A DNA stretch of 59,462 bases from JAGWRA01 sp035534615 (GCA_035534615.1 DATLRO010000037.1:1-59462); one strand, 5' to 3'; shown: positions 19,388 to 30,748, numbered from the stretch's first letter. Translations and numbers: made by a program. The notes: generated by a model from the sequence alone, not told the origin.

Positions 19388-20640
19388 CAGGCGAACACCT
19401 CCCGCACGCGCCGGAGCGCGCGGACGAGCGCGTCGATCTCCTCGCGCGTGTTGTAGAGCGCCAGGGACGCCCGGGCGGTCGCCGGCACGCCGAAGCGCTC
19501 CATGACCGGCTGGGCGCAGTGATGGCCCGTGCGGATGGCAACCCCCGCGCGGTCCACGATCGTGCCGATGTCGTGCGGATGGGCGCCGTCCATCACGAAC
19601 GACAGGATGCTGGCCTTCTCCCGGGCCGTGCCGATCAGCCGCAGCCCCGGGACGGTCTGCAGCGCCTCGGTCCCGTAGGCGAGCAGGGCCCGTTCGTGCG
19701 CCGCGATCCGGTCCATGCCGAGCGCCTGCACGTAGTCGATCGCGGCGCCCAGGCCGACCGCCCCGGCGATGTGCGGCGTCCCCGCTTCGAACTTGTGGGG
19801 GACGGCGTTGTACGTCGTCTTCTCGAAGGTCACCGAGCTGATCATGTCGCCGCCGCCCTGGTAGGGCGGCATGGCGTCGAGCCAGGCCAGGCGGCCGTAC
19901 AGCGCGCCGATGCCGGTCGGGCCGTACAGCTTGTGCCCGGTGATCACGTAGAAGTCGCAGCCGAGCGCCTGCACGTCCACCGGGAGGTGGTACGCCGCCT
20001 GCGCGCCGTCGATCAGCACGGCGACGTCGTGGCGGTGGGCCGTCTCGACCAGCGTCCGGATCGGGTTGACGGTGCCGAGCGCGTTCGACAGGTGCGTCAC
20101 CGCCAGCAGCCGGGTGCGCGGGGTCAGCAGGCGCTCGAACGCGTCGAGATCCAGCTCGCCGGCCTCCGTGATCGGAACGACGCGCAGTTGCGCGCCGGTC
20201 CGCTCGCACAGCATCTGCCACGGCACGATGTTCGAGTGGTGCTCCATCCAGGAGATCAGGATCTCGTCCCCCTCGCGCACGCGCAGGCGGCCGAACGAGT
20301 CGGCGACGAGGTTGATCCCTTCGGTGGCATTCCTGGTGAAGATGATTTCGCGCGGGTCGGCCGCGTGGAGGAACCGCTGGACCGTCGCCCGGGCGCCCTC
20401 GTAGGCGGCGGTCGCCTCCTCGCTCAGCAGGTGCACGCCCCGGTGGACGTTCGCATTGATCGCCGTGTAGTAGTGCGACAGCGCGTCGAGCACGGCGCGC
20501 GGCTTCTGCGTCGTGGCCGCGTTGTCCAGGTAGACGAGCGGCCGGCCGTGCACCTGGCGGGCGAGGATGGGGAAGTCCTCGCGGACCCGCTGCACGTCCA
20601 GCGGCGTCCCGGGGCGCGCAATGTCGACGAGCGATTTCAC
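19387..20640 (-). CDS. sufS: SufS-type cysteine desulfurase
   Basis: 417 residues, a class-II (SufS) desulfurase. Motifs: YLDNAATTQKP near the start, the PLP lysine in VITGHKLYGPTGIGALYG and the catalytic Cys in IRTGHHCAQPVMERFG. It removes sulfur from cysteine for Fe-S assembly. The GTG start at 20640 overlaps the end of sufD by four bases (GTGA); the frame stays open far upstream but inside sufD, so that extension is a shadow. Confidence 0.95.
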   Translation of the reverse strand: MKSLVDIARPGTPLDVQRVREDFPILARQVHGRPLVYLDNAATTQKPRAVLDALSHYYTAINANVHRGVHLLSEEATAAYEGARATVQRFLHAADPREIIFTRNATEGINLVADSFGRLRVREGDEILISWMEHHSNIVPWQMLCERTGAQLRVVPITEAGELDLDAFERLLTPRTRLLAVTHLSNALGTVNPIRTLVETAHRHDVAVLIDGAQAAYHLPVDVQALGCDFYVITGHKLYGPTGIGALYGRLAWLDAMPPYQGGGDMISSVTFEKTTYNAVPHKFEAGTPHIAGAVGLGAAIDYVQALGMDRIAAHERALLAYGTEALQTVPGLRLIGTAREKASILSFVMDGAHPHDIGTIVDRAGVAIRTGHHCAQPVMERFGVPATARASLALYNTREEIDALVRALRRVREVFA

Positions 20641-22049
20641 GAGCGGTCCCCCCGGGCCTGAAGCTCCGCGTCGATCCGGGCAATCAGCACGCCGCGCAGC
20701 CGATCCCGCACCGGCTCGATCCGGACGCGGTCCAGCACGTCGCCCGCGAAGGCGTGGATGAGCATGGCCCGGGCCTCGTCCGCCCCGAGGCCGCGCGAGC
20801 GCAGGTAGAAGACCGCGTCCTCGTCGAGCTGGCCGACGGCCGCCCCGTGCGTGCACTTCACGTCGTTCGCGAAGATCTCGAGCTGCGGCTTCGTGTCGAT
20901 CATCGCGTCGTCGGACAGGAGCAGCGCCCGGTTGGTCTGTTTCGCATCCGTCTTCTGCGCGTCCGGCCGCACGACGATCTTGCCGTTGAACACGCCCCGC
21001 GCACGCCCGCCGAGCACGCCCTTGTACAGCTCGTGGCTCGTGCCGTGCGGCTTCGCGTGGTCGATCAGCGTGTGGTTGTCGACGAGCTGGCGATCCGTCG
21101 CGACGTACAGGCCGTTCAGCGTGCACTCCATCCCTTCGCCCGCCATCACCGCCGCGACGTCGTTGCGCACCAGCGCGCCGCCGAGCGCGAACGCGTGGGC
21201 CGTGTAGACGCTGTCGCGCTGCCCCTCGACCTGCACCAGGCCGACGTGGAACGCCGACCCGCTCTCACGCTGGATCCGGACGTGCTCGACCATGGCGTGC
21301 TCGCCGAGCGCCACTTCCGTCACCGCGTTCGTGAAATACGCCGCCCCGGGCGTGCCCGCGTGGCTCTCGACGACCCGCGCCTGGCTGTCCTCGCCCGCGA
21401 CGATCAGAACGCGGGGAAACGCCATCGTGGCCGGGCCGCCGGGCGCCGAGACGAACAGCACGTGGATCGGCGTCTCGATCACGACGTGCGGCGGGACGAT
21501 GATGGCGGCGCCGTCGGCGAAAAACGCCGTGTTGAGCGCGGGGAAGGCGGCATCGGGCGCCAGCCGGCCGAACGGCGTCCCGGCGGGGCCCTCGGCCGCC
21601 TCGACGACGGCGGACAGCGGACCGACCACGACGCCGGGCGGCAGCGCGCCGACGACCGACAGATCGGGGGCGAACCGGCCGTTGACGAACACCAGCTGCG
21701 CGCCCGCATGGTCGACCGTCCACGGCGCCAGATCGGCCGCGGACAGCGACGCCGGGCCGGCCAGGGCGAAGTGCGCCTCGGCGATCGGCGCGACGTTCGT
21801 GAACCGCCAGTCTTCGAGCCGCGTGCCCGGGAACCCGAGGTCGACGAACCGGTCGAGGGCGGCGCGCCGCCGCTGGCGCAGCCAGGCCGGCTGCCGGCGG
21901 CCGCGCTCCGGCTCCGACCGCTCCCATTCGGCGACGTACGGCGCCGTCCGGCCGATCGGCGGCGGCGGCGTGGCCCGCATCGAGCCGGCCGGCGCCGGCG
22001 GGGCGCCGGCGCCGGCACGGGTCGAGTCCGAGACGTTGGCGTTCGTCAT
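20637..22049 (-). CDS. sufD: SufD subunit of the SufBCD Fe-S assembly complex
   Basis: 470 residues. The C-terminal beta-helix carries the SufB/D signature (ELYKGVLGGRARGVFNGKI, IFANDVKCTHGAAVGQLDEDAVFYLRSRG), and an N-terminal helical region includes FPGTRLEDWRFTNV. SufD partners SufB and SufC in cluster assembly. An Ala/Pro-rich N-terminal tail of about 35 residues is longer than usual; conserved sequence begins near YVAEWERSEPERG. It starts four bases after the sufC stop. Confidence 0.93.
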   Translation of the reverse strand: MTNANVSDSTRAGAGAPPAPAGSMRATPPPPIGRTAPYVAEWERSEPERGRRQPAWLRQRRRAALDRFVDLGFPGTRLEDWRFTNVAPIAEAHFALAGPASLSAADLAPWTVDHAGAQLVFVNGRFAPDLSVVGALPPGVVVGPLSAVVEAAEGPAGTPFGRLAPDAAFPALNTAFFADGAAIIVPPHVVIETPIHVLFVSAPGGPATMAFPRVLIVAGEDSQARVVESHAGTPGAAYFTNAVTEVALGEHAMVEHVRIQRESGSAFHVGLVQVEGQRDSVYTAHAFALGGALVRNDVAAVMAGEGMECTLNGLYVATDRQLVDNHTLIDHAKPHGTSHELYKGVLGGRARGVFNGKIVVRPDAQKTDAKQTNRALLLSDDAMIDTKPQLEIFANDVKCTHGAAVGQLDEDAVFYLRSRGLGADEARAMLIHAFAGDVLDRVRIEPVRDRLRGVLIARIDAELQARGDRS

Positions 22050-22053
22050 CGCC

Positions 22054-22821
<768 letters not shown>

Positions 22822-22888
22822 GAACGGACCCGCATTCTGTCAATGAGTGGCCATGCGCCGTGAGGACGGCGCGCGTCGTGCACGCGCC

Positions 22889-24334
<1,446 letters not shown>

Positions 24335-24442
24335 GACTCTCCTCGCTGGATTCGCGTGGGGCCCCACCCCCACGCGCCGCCGTCGCTCACGCTCCGGATC
24401 TTGTCATCCAGGCCGTTGCTGCTTGGGTAGCGTGAAGAAGCT

Positions 24443-24766
24443 CTACACGCTGAATGACACGCCGCACCCGCAGGTGCTCCTGGCGTTCGGATTGTTGAAG
24501 ATGAACCCGCGGCTGATCAGCGCCGTGTCGTAATCGAGGACGGTTCCCTGCAGGACGCGGTAGCTCCGGGGATCGACGAACACCCGCGCGCCGTGCCCCG
24601 CGAACACCTCATCGTCGGGACAGGGCGCCTGCTCCCAGGCAAAGACGTAGCTGAAGCCGGAGCAGCCGCCCGCCTTGACGCCGACGCGCAGACCCCCGCC
24701 GTCCAGACCGTTCTGGGTGAGCATCTTGCGGATCTGGGCCGCGGCGTTCTCACTGATCTCAATCAT
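24443..24766 (-). CDS. A-type Fe-S carrier (SufA/ErpA-like), first gene of the SUF operon
   Basis: 107 residues, the normal A-type length. The three cluster Cys are present: KAGGCSG and C-terminal STCGCGVSFSV. It also has IEISENAAAQIRKML and the FNNPNA segment. It carries clusters to apoproteins in the cytoplasm; sufA, erpA and iscA cannot be separated by sequence alone. ATG 24766 follows a GAGG and gives the canonical N-terminus; a longer frame to 24820 would read through the operator region. Being first in the operon, directly behind the regulated promoter, favours a SufA role. Confidence 0.92.
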   Translation of the reverse strand: MIEISENAAAQIRKMLTQNGLDGGGLRVGVKAGGCSGFSYVFAWEQAPCPDDEVFAGHGARVFVDPRSYRVLQGTVLDYDTALISRGFIFNNPNARSTCGCGVSFSV

Positions 24767-24825
24767 GGCAGCCTCGGAGCCGGCGGTCGCACCCGGCGGG
24801 GCGCCCCCGAGCCCATTCAATATCC

Positions 24826-24838
24826 GACCTAATTGGTC
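24826..24838 (-). promoter_or_regulatory. Putative IscR/Rrf2-type operator on the suf start site
   Basis: Read on the minus strand the core is GACC-AATTA-GGTC, a dyad with five-base spacing, followed by GGATAT. It resembles the Escherichia coli IscR type-1 site (GACT-RWWW-Y-AGTC then RRSTAT). It starts three bases downstream of the -10 box, so it covers the expected transcription start, a repressor position. No Rrf2-family regulator gene is in the operon. Confidence 0.6.
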
Positions 24839-24840
24839 CT

Positions 24841-24869
24841 AGATTATCTCAGCTTCCGGCACAGGTCAA
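24841..24869 (-). promoter_or_regulatory. suf operon promoter
   Basis: On the minus strand TTGACC (24869-24864), a 17-base spacer, then TAATCT (24846-24841). This is the best sigma70-like match in the window. Transcription would start near 24834, within the operator. Confidence 0.75.
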
Positions 24870-24897
24870 GGCCGCGAACCAGCTGAATCGGAGCGGT

Positions 24898-24926
24898 TTG
24901 CGTTGCGGCCGGTGCGGCGATATACT
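24898..24926 (+). promoter_or_regulatory. Promoter for the TPR/ClC gene pair
   Basis: TTGCGT at 24898-24903, a 17-base spacer, then TATACT at 24921-24926. It is divergent from the suf promoter, with the two -35 boxes about 28 bases apart. The leader to the GTG at 25028 is about 95 bases. Confidence 0.65.
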
Positions 24927-25027
24927 CGTCGGGCAGCCTCGACCGGCCGGCTCCCCGCAGGCTCGGTTCTTCGACGTGAGGCCGCGCGGGACCAGATGCC
25001 CCGCCGGATGCCGGCACCTCCAGGGCA

Positions 25028-26158
25028 GTGACCACGACGACTCCTCGATACACCGCGACGATTCTGGTCCTCATTCTGCTCTTCATCGGCACCGGCTTCC
25101 TGGCCCGTGCCTACCGGACGGAACGGCAGGCGCGCGCCGAGCATCAGTTTGCGGTGGGACAGCAGCTGAACCGGGCCGGACGCAAGAACGTGGCGCTCGC
25201 GCACTACCGGACCGCCCTGCAGATCGAGCCTGGCAATCCGCGGTACGAGCTGGCGCTGGCGCTGGTGCTGGTCGATCTGGGCCATCTCGGGGAGGCGGAG
25301 AGTCACCTTCAGGAACTCCTGCAGCAGGATCCGACCAACGGCCTGCTGAATCTCACCATGGCGCGGGTCGCCGTCCGCGAAGGGCGCGTGGACAGCGCCG
25401 TGACGTACTATCACCGGGCCATCTACGGGCTGTGGCCGGAGAAGCCGAACACGAACCGGATCGACACGCGCCTGGAACTGATCGCGTACCTGGCGAAGAC
25501 GGGGAGCCGGCAGCAGCGGATCGCCGAGCTGGTGCAGCTGCGGAGCGAGCTGCCGGTCGACCCGGCACTCAAGCAGCGCGTGGCCGGGCTGTTCATGGCG
25601 GCCGGCTCGCCGCAGGACGCCGCCGGACTCTACCGCGAGCTCACGCAGGCCAAGCCGAGCAACGCCGAGGCGTGGGCGGGGCTCGGGGAGGCGGAATTCG
25701 AGCTCGCCGACTACCAGGCGGCGCAGGCGGCGTTCCGTCGCGCGGCGACGTATCACGCGAAGGACCCGAATCTGGCGGTCCGGCTGGCCTGGGTGAATGA
25801 GTACCTCAGCCTCGACCCGACATGGGACCGGCTGGCGGCGATCGAGCGCGCCCGCCGGATTCGACGCCTGGTCGGCCTGACGCTCGCCGCGCTCAACAGC
25901 TGTCTCGATCGGCACGACGCGGCGATTCCGGACGCCGTCCAGACGCTCGCGAATCAGGCCGGCACGCTGCTGGATTCCCGCCGGCGCGTCCGGAACCCGG
26001 TGCAGGCGGCCGATGGTGAGCTGTCGTTGACCGAACAGCTCTGGCGGGCGAAACAGTCGCTCTGTCCGGAGCCGGCCGGCGCCGACACGCCGCTGGCGGC
26101 GCTGCTCGATCGGCTCACGCGCCCGCCGTTGGAGCGCGCGCAGTCCAGGACGCACTGA
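25028..26158 (+). CDS. Membrane-anchored TPR protein
   Basis: 376 residues. One N-terminal transmembrane helix (ATILVLILLFIGTGFLARAY, about 9-28) is followed by several tetratricopeptide repeats (AVGQQLNRAGRKNVALAHYR, GLGEAEFELADYQAAQAAFR) to about residue 260, then a helical region with two Cys (LNSCLDRHDA and KQSLCPEP). It probably scaffolds a protein complex on the periplasmic side; no catalytic motif is visible. The start is GTG 25028, just before the TM helix. Its TGA overlaps the ClC gene ATG (TGATG), so the two are translationally coupled and may act together. Confidence 0.75.
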   Translation: MTTTTPRYTATILVLILLFIGTGFLARAYRTERQARAEHQFAVGQQLNRAGRKNVALAHYRTALQIEPGNPRYELALALVLVDLGHLGEAESHLQELLQQDPTNGLLNLTMARVAVREGRVDSAVTYYHRAIYGLWPEKPNTNRIDTRLELIAYLAKTGSRQQRIAELVQLRSELPVDPALKQRVAGLFMAAGSPQDAAGLYRELTQAKPSNAEAWAGLGEAEFELADYQAAQAAFRRAATYHAKDPNLAVRLAWVNEYLSLDPTWDRLAAIERARRIRRLVGLTLAALNSCLDRHDAAIPDAVQTLANQAGTLLDSRRRVRNPVQAADGELSLTEQLWRAKQSLCPEPAGADTPLAALLDRLTRPPLERAQSRTH

Positions 26159-27897
26159 TGGATGCAGCTTCTGCCGTGAGCGACGTCCCCTCCGCGAAGC
26201 GACCGCCGGCCGCCTGGCCCACGTTCGGCCAGACCCAGCGCTTTCTGGCGCTCTCGATCCTGATCGGCCTGTTTGCCGGCCTGCTGGTCGTCTGTTTCCA
26301 CATCACCATCCAGTTTCTCGGCTGGTTCACGCTCGGGACGCCGGTCGGGGCGAGCTGGCGCCGGACGCTGCTCGCGCCGGCGATCGGCGGACTGGTGGCG
26401 ACGGCGCTGGTCCGGTACGTGTTCCGGAAAGCCCGGGGCAGCGGCGTCAACCACACGAAGGCCGCGCTGTACGTGTACGACGGCCACGTGCCCTTCAGCA
26501 CGGTCATCGGCAAGTTTCTCGCCTGCTCGATCTCGATCGGCTCCGGGAATTCGCTCGGCCCGGAGGACCCGGCGCTGCAGATGGGGGCGGGCGTGGCGTC
26601 GCTGCTCGGCCGGCTCTTCGACGTCGACAAGGACCACATGCGGCTGATCGCCCCGGTCGGGGCGGCGGCCGGTCTGGCGGCCGCGTTCAACACGCCGATT
26701 ACCGCCGTCCTGTTCGTCATCGAGGAAGTCGTCGCCTCGTGGGACGCGGGCGTGCTCGGGTCGATCGTGCTGGCGGCGGTCTCGGCGGTCGTCGTCGTCC
26801 GCTGGTTCCTGGGGGACCAGCCGCTGTTCCACGCGCCGGCCTTCAAGCTGACGCATCCGTCCGAGCTCATCGTCTATGCCGGCATCGGCGTCGTCGGCGG
26901 GCTGCTGGCCGTGCTGTTCGTGAAGCTGATCGCCCGGCTGCACATCGGGCTCGCCCGGCTGCCGAAGCGGACGACGATTCTCTGGCCGGTGGTGGCCGGC
27001 CTGCTGGTCGGGGGCTTCGGGCTGTTCCTGCCCCAGGTGATGGGGGCGGGGTACGACGCCATCGACAGCGCGCTGCGCGATCAATTCGTCTGGCAGACGC
27101 TCCTGATGCTCGGCATCGTCAAGATGGTGGCCACGCTGCTGTGCTTCAGCGCCGAGACGCCGGGCGGGATGTTCGCGCCGACGCTGTTCACCGGGGCGAT
27201 GGTCGGCGGCGGCATCGGCGCGCTCGCGCACCTGTACTGGCCGTTCCCGACGAGCACCGCCGGCGCCTACGTCCTGGTCGGGATGGGGACGTTCTTCGCG
27301 GGCGTGTTCCGCGCCCCGATGACGTCGATCTTCATGGTGTTCGAGGTGAGCGCCAGTTACGAAGTCATCCTGCCCGTGATGATCGCGAACACGATCGCCT
27401 ACCTCATCTCACGGCAACTGCAGCCGGTGCCGTTCTTCGAGATGATCGCCAGGCAGGAAGGGGTTGACCTGCCGTCGGTCGAAGAGGAGCGGGAACGCCA
27501 GCCGATGCTGGTCGAGGCCGCCATGCAGCGCGGCACGATCCTCACGCTGTCGGCCGACATGCCGGTCGAGTCGGCGCTGTCCGCCCTGGAGTCGGCCGCG
27601 CTGCCGTACGGCCTGGTGGCCGTCGAGCGCGGCAACTGGTCGTGGGTGACGCGGGAGGATCTCGACGCGGCCGTCCACGGAGGCCGCGGCAGCGACACGA
27701 TCCGGCAGGCGTTTCCCCTCGAGCCGACACCGCGGCTGTACCCGGATCTGGCGCTCGATACCGCCCTCCGGCTGCTCGGCCCGCACCGGCTCCTGCCGGT
27801 GCTGAGCCGCGCCCGGACCGGCCAGGTGCTCGGCATCCTCACGCTCGAGGACATCCATCGCGCGTACGGCGTCCGGCAGGCCGATCACGCCGCCTGA
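26158..27897 (+). CDS. ClC-family chloride channel/antiporter with C-terminal CBS pair
   Basis: 579 residues: about eleven membrane segments to residue 430, then a cytoplasmic region with two CBS-like halves (GTILTLSADMPVESALSALE and RLYPDLALDTALRLLG, the latter ending LGILTLEDIHRAYG). ClC ion-path motifs are visible: RGSGVNHTK (the GSGIP equivalent), GPEDPALQMGAG (the GREGP equivalent, with the gating Glu kept but an Asp in place of Gly) and ETPGGMFAPTLF (GxFxP). It moves chloride or another anion across the inner membrane, and the CBS pair may sense nucleotides. Coupled by overlap to the TPR protein upstream. Confidence 0.9.
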   Translation: MDAASAVSDVPSAKRPPAAWPTFGQTQRFLALSILIGLFAGLLVVCFHITIQFLGWFTLGTPVGASWRRTLLAPAIGGLVATALVRYVFRKARGSGVNHTKAALYVYDGHVPFSTVIGKFLACSISIGSGNSLGPEDPALQMGAGVASLLGRLFDVDKDHMRLIAPVGAAAGLAAAFNTPITAVLFVIEEVVASWDAGVLGSIVLAAVSAVVVVRWFLGDQPLFHAPAFKLTHPSELIVYAGIGVVGGLLAVLFVKLIARLHIGLARLPKRTTILWPVVAGLLVGGFGLFLPQVMGAGYDAIDSALRDQFVWQTLLMLGIVKMVATLLCFSAETPGGMFAPTLFTGAMVGGGIGALAHLYWPFPTSTAGAYVLVGMGTFFAGVFRAPMTSIFMVFEVSASYEVILPVMIANTIAYLISRQLQPVPFFEMIARQEGVDLPSVEEERERQPMLVEAAMQRGTILTLSADMPVESALSALESAALPYGLVAVERGNWSWVTREDLDAAVHGGRGSDTIRQAFPLEPTPRLYPDLALDTALRLLGPHRLLPVLSRARTGQVLGILTLEDIHRAYGVRQADHAA

Positions 27898-27930
27898 CCC
27901 GTTCCGGAGCCGTCACCGTCCGAAAATCGA

Positions 27931-27959
27931 TTGTTCGGACCCTCCCGGCACGTTAAACT
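27931..27959 (+). promoter_or_regulatory. Promoter for the outer-membrane barrel gene
   Basis: TTGTTC at 27931-27936, a 17-base spacer, then TAAACT at 27954-27959, just after the ClC gene. The leader to the ATG at 28076 is about 110 bases. Confidence 0.6.
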
Positions 27960-28075
27960 GCTGAGGTGGCTCCGGGCGCTCCGGGCGCCCGCGCCGGCCC
28001 CGGCCGCTGCCCTGGGCCGGCTCCCTCACGCATCGCACGAAACCGCGGCAGTCCGCGTCGAATCTGGAGGTCCGG

Positions 28076-28729
28076 ATGAAGCAGGTCGTAATGGGAGTGG
28101 TCATGCTGTGCCTGGGCGGCGGCGCGTCCGCCCGGGCCCAGGCGCCGGCGCCGGCCGCCGATCAGCACGTCTTCGCGCAGGTCGATGGGGGCGTCACGTT
28201 CGGAGGCACGACCAGCTCCGTGGTGCAGGTCGAGGGTGGCTATCGGGCCCTGCCGGGCCTCGAACTGTTCGGGGAAATCGGACGGATGCAGGACCTCGCG
28301 CCCCACAGCACGGCGACCCGCGCGGGCATCATCGTCGGCTATCTGAACCGGCAGGGCAAGGGGCCGGCGGCCGCCACGGTGCACATGCCCGCCCTGTACG
28401 GCGCCATCGGCGCCCGCTACTTCCTGCCGGCGCACCGGCGTCTCGAGCCGTATCTGCTGGCCGCCGTCGGCCTCGCGCGGACGAGCAGCAACGTCAGATT
28501 CTCGCTCGGCGGCGCGGACATCACCGGGCAGATGCCGGCCTACGGCGTACAGCTCGGCTCGGACCTCAGCGGGTCCCAGACGAACGCGCTGGTCGCCCTC
28601 GGGCTCGGCGCCACCCTGCCGTGGCGCGCGATCTACTTCGACGGTGCGATCCGCTATCACCGGATCTTCGCCGCGCCGGCCGGGATCAACGTCGGCTCGG
28701 CCACGTTCGGCGTCGGCTACCGGTTCTGA
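28076..28729 (+). CDS. Outer-membrane beta-barrel protein
   Basis: 217 residues. A signal peptide (VVMGVVMLCLGGGASARAQA) precedes alternating amphipathic strands (HVFAQVDGGVTFGG, AGIIVGYLN, YLLAAVGLARTSS, ALVALGLGATLPW) and a final strand ending GVGYRF, with the C-terminal Phe that BAM recognises. It resembles the OmpA/OmpW-like 'outer membrane beta-barrel' domain of about eight strands. Function unknown. The ATG at 28076 has GGAGG five bases upstream. It has its own promoter and is convergent with bshA. Confidence 0.8.
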   Translation: MKQVVMGVVMLCLGGGASARAQAPAPAADQHVFAQVDGGVTFGGTTSSVVQVEGGYRALPGLELFGEIGRMQDLAPHSTATRAGIIVGYLNRQGKGPAAATVHMPALYGAIGARYFLPAHRRLEPYLLAAVGLARTSSNVRFSLGGADITGQMPAYGVQLGSDLSGSQTNALVALGLGATLPWRAIYFDGAIRYHRIFAAPAGINVGSATFGVGYRF

Positions 28730-28780
28730 CGCCCGTCGGCCCGGGCCCGGCTCTCCGCGCACGGTCGCGACGCCGGGCCC

Positions 28781-29929
28781 TCACGTTGTCGTCCGGCTCG
28801 CCAGCACTTCCCGGTAATAGGCCTCGTACTGCGGCACGATCAGGTCGGCGCAGAACCGCTGCTCGACGGTCCGGCGGGCCGCCTGTCCCATCCGGAGCCG
28901 GAGCGGCTCATCCGACAGCAGAGTGAGCAGGGCGTCCGCCATCCCGCCCAGATCGTCGGGCTCGCGCAGGAAGCCGGTCACGCCGTCCTGGACGACTTCG
29001 GGCAGGCCGCCGACCCGTGACGCGACGACCGGCATCTCGCAGGCCATCGCCTCGAGCGCCGCCAGGCCGAAGCTCTCCTGCGCCGACGGCAGCAGGAACA
29101 CGTCGGCGATCGACAGCAGGGCCAGCACCTGGTCCTGCTCCCCGAGCATCAGGACCGAATCGTGCAGTCCGAGCTGCTGCACCAGCCGCGACGCCTTGCC
29201 GACCTCCGGCCCCTCGCCGACGAGCAGCAGCCGGGCGCGCGATCGCGGCTGGATGCGGTGGAAGACTTCGACGACCGCCTCGAGCCGCTTCACGGGGCGG
29301 AAATTCGACACATGAATGACCAGGCGGTCGAACCGTCCCGCCAGAAAGCGGTTGCGCAGCTCGGGATTCGTCTGACGGCGGTGCACGCGGCAGTCGAGAA
29401 AGTTGGGAATGACCCGGATGTCGCGCCGGATGTGGAGCTCGCGGTACGTGTCGGCCTTCAGGCTCTCGGACACCGCCGTGACGCCGTCAGACTCCTCGAT
29501 GCAGAACGCGACCGCCTCCGAGTAGGACGGGTCGCCGCCGAGCAGCGTGATGTCCGTGCCGTGCAGCGTGGTCACCGCCTTGGGCACCCAGGTTTCCCCC
29601 GCCTTGCGCAGGATCTGGATCGCCAGATACGCCGCCGTCGCGTGCGGGATGGCGTAGTGCGCGTGCAGGATGTCCAGCCGGAAATCCCGCGCCACCCGCA
29701 CGATCGTGTTCGCCAGCGACAGCACGTACTGCGGCTCGCGGAAGAGGGGATAGGCGGGCGTATCCACCCGGTGGAACGTCAGTCCGGGCTGGTACTCGCC
29801 CAGGCGGAACGGCGTCTCGCTGCTGATCAGGTGAATCTGGTGGCCGCGGCCCGCCAGCGCCTTGGCCAGCTCGGTGGCCACGACGCCGCTCCCCCCGACC
29901 GATCCGTAGCAGATGATGCCGATGTTCAC
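28781..29929 (-). CDS. bshA: BshA, N-acetyl-alpha-D-glucosaminyl L-malate synthase
   Basis: 382 residues, a GT4 glycosyltransferase with the BshA profile: MNIGIICYGSVGGSGVVATE, HAHYAIPHATAAYLA, TTLHGTDITLLG and the C-terminal SAQESFGLAALEAMACEMPVV with the EX7E motif. It joins UDP-GlcNAc and L-malate, the first step of bacillithiol synthesis. It starts inside the end of bshB1 (four-base ATGA overlap), so the two are coupled. bshC, the third gene, is not in this window. Confidence 0.95.
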   Translation of the reverse strand: MNIGIICYGSVGGSGVVATELAKALAGRGHQIHLISSETPFRLGEYQPGLTFHRVDTPAYPLFREPQYVLSLANTIVRVARDFRLDILHAHYAIPHATAAYLAIQILRKAGETWVPKAVTTLHGTDITLLGGDPSYSEAVAFCIEESDGVTAVSESLKADTYRELHIRRDIRVIPNFLDCRVHRRQTNPELRNRFLAGRFDRLVIHVSNFRPVKRLEAVVEVFHRIQPRSRARLLLVGEGPEVGKASRLVQQLGLHDSVLMLGEQDQVLALLSIADVFLLPSAQESFGLAALEAMACEMPVVASRVGGLPEVVQDGVTGFLREPDDLGGMADALLTLLSDEPLRLRMGQAARRTVEQRFCADLIVPQYEAYYREVLASRTTT

Positions 29930-30702
29930 AGGCGTTCCCGGAGTGAGGGGGCGGTGGCCGGCGCGTCATCCCCGTCCCGGAACAGGTGCGGCCGGAGCAG
30001 CGGGCCGCGCACGACCAGCCCCTCGGCGTAGGCGACCCCGACGAGCGCCCCGAACTGCGCATCGCGGCTCTCGATGAGCTGCTGAAAGCGGGGCGACGTG
30101 AGGCGCGTCGCCTCGGCGTCGGTCGCCTGCGGCTGGAACTGACTGCGGTGGCAGGCGAGGGCGCGGCGCTTGGTGTCGTAGTGGTCGGTGACGTCGATGA
30201 CGAACGACGCGGGGACCGAATCGTTGATGAAGTAGTAGCAGACCCAGTCCGGGCGCCACGGCGCCGTCCCGGGCTCGTACCGCCGGAGTCCGCTCTTGAA
30301 CACCGCCTCGGTCAGGACCTGGCTGGCCGCGACGTGATCCGGATGCCGGTCCGACCAGTACGGCAGGGCGACGGTCCGCGGCCGCCAGCGCCGGATGACC
30401 GCCACCGCCGCCGGCAGCTGCGCGGGGTCGCGGCCGATCGCGCCATCGGGCCAGCCGAGGTTGCCGCGCCAGACCGCCCCGAGCACCACCCGCGCCGCCT
30501 CGGCTTCGGCCAGCCGCTCGGCCGGCGTCCCGTTGGTGGCGAGATCGCCGCGCGTCAGGTCGCAGATGCCCGTCCGGTAGCCGAGGGCGGCATGCTTCGC
30601 CACGGTTCCCCCGAGCCCGATTTCCACGTCATCGGCGTGAGGGCCGAACACCAGCAGATCGAGCGGGCCCTCGCCGGTCACCGCCTGTGCCATCGATGTC
30701 AT
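29926..30702 (-). CDS. bshB1: BshB1, bacillithiol deacetylase
   Basis: 258 residues of the PIG-L/LmbE deacetylase family. Zinc and catalytic motifs: FGPHADDVEIGLGGT near the N-terminus and YWSDRHPDHVAASQ in the middle. It deacetylates GlcNAc-malate, the second step in bacillithiol synthesis. Two starts are possible, ATG 30702 or 30693, neither with a clear Shine-Dalgarno. It is first in a two-gene operon with bshA. A -10-like TACACT is found 46 bases upstream. Confidence 0.92.
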   Translation of the reverse strand: MTSMAQAVTGEGPLDLLVFGPHADDVEIGLGGTVAKHAALGYRTGICDLTRGDLATNGTPAERLAEAEAARVVLGAVWRGNLGWPDGAIGRDPAQLPAAVAVIRRWRPRTVALPYWSDRHPDHVAASQVLTEAVFKSGLRRYEPGTAPWRPDWVCYYFINDSVPASFVIDVTDHYDTKRRALACHRSQFQPQATDAEATRLTSPRFQQLIESRDAQFGALVGVAYAEGLVVRGPLLRPHLFRDGDDAPATAPSLRERL

Positions 30703-30748
30703 CCGTCACTGAGACGATCCGAACCGCCTTCCGGTGCCCGAGCCCCCA

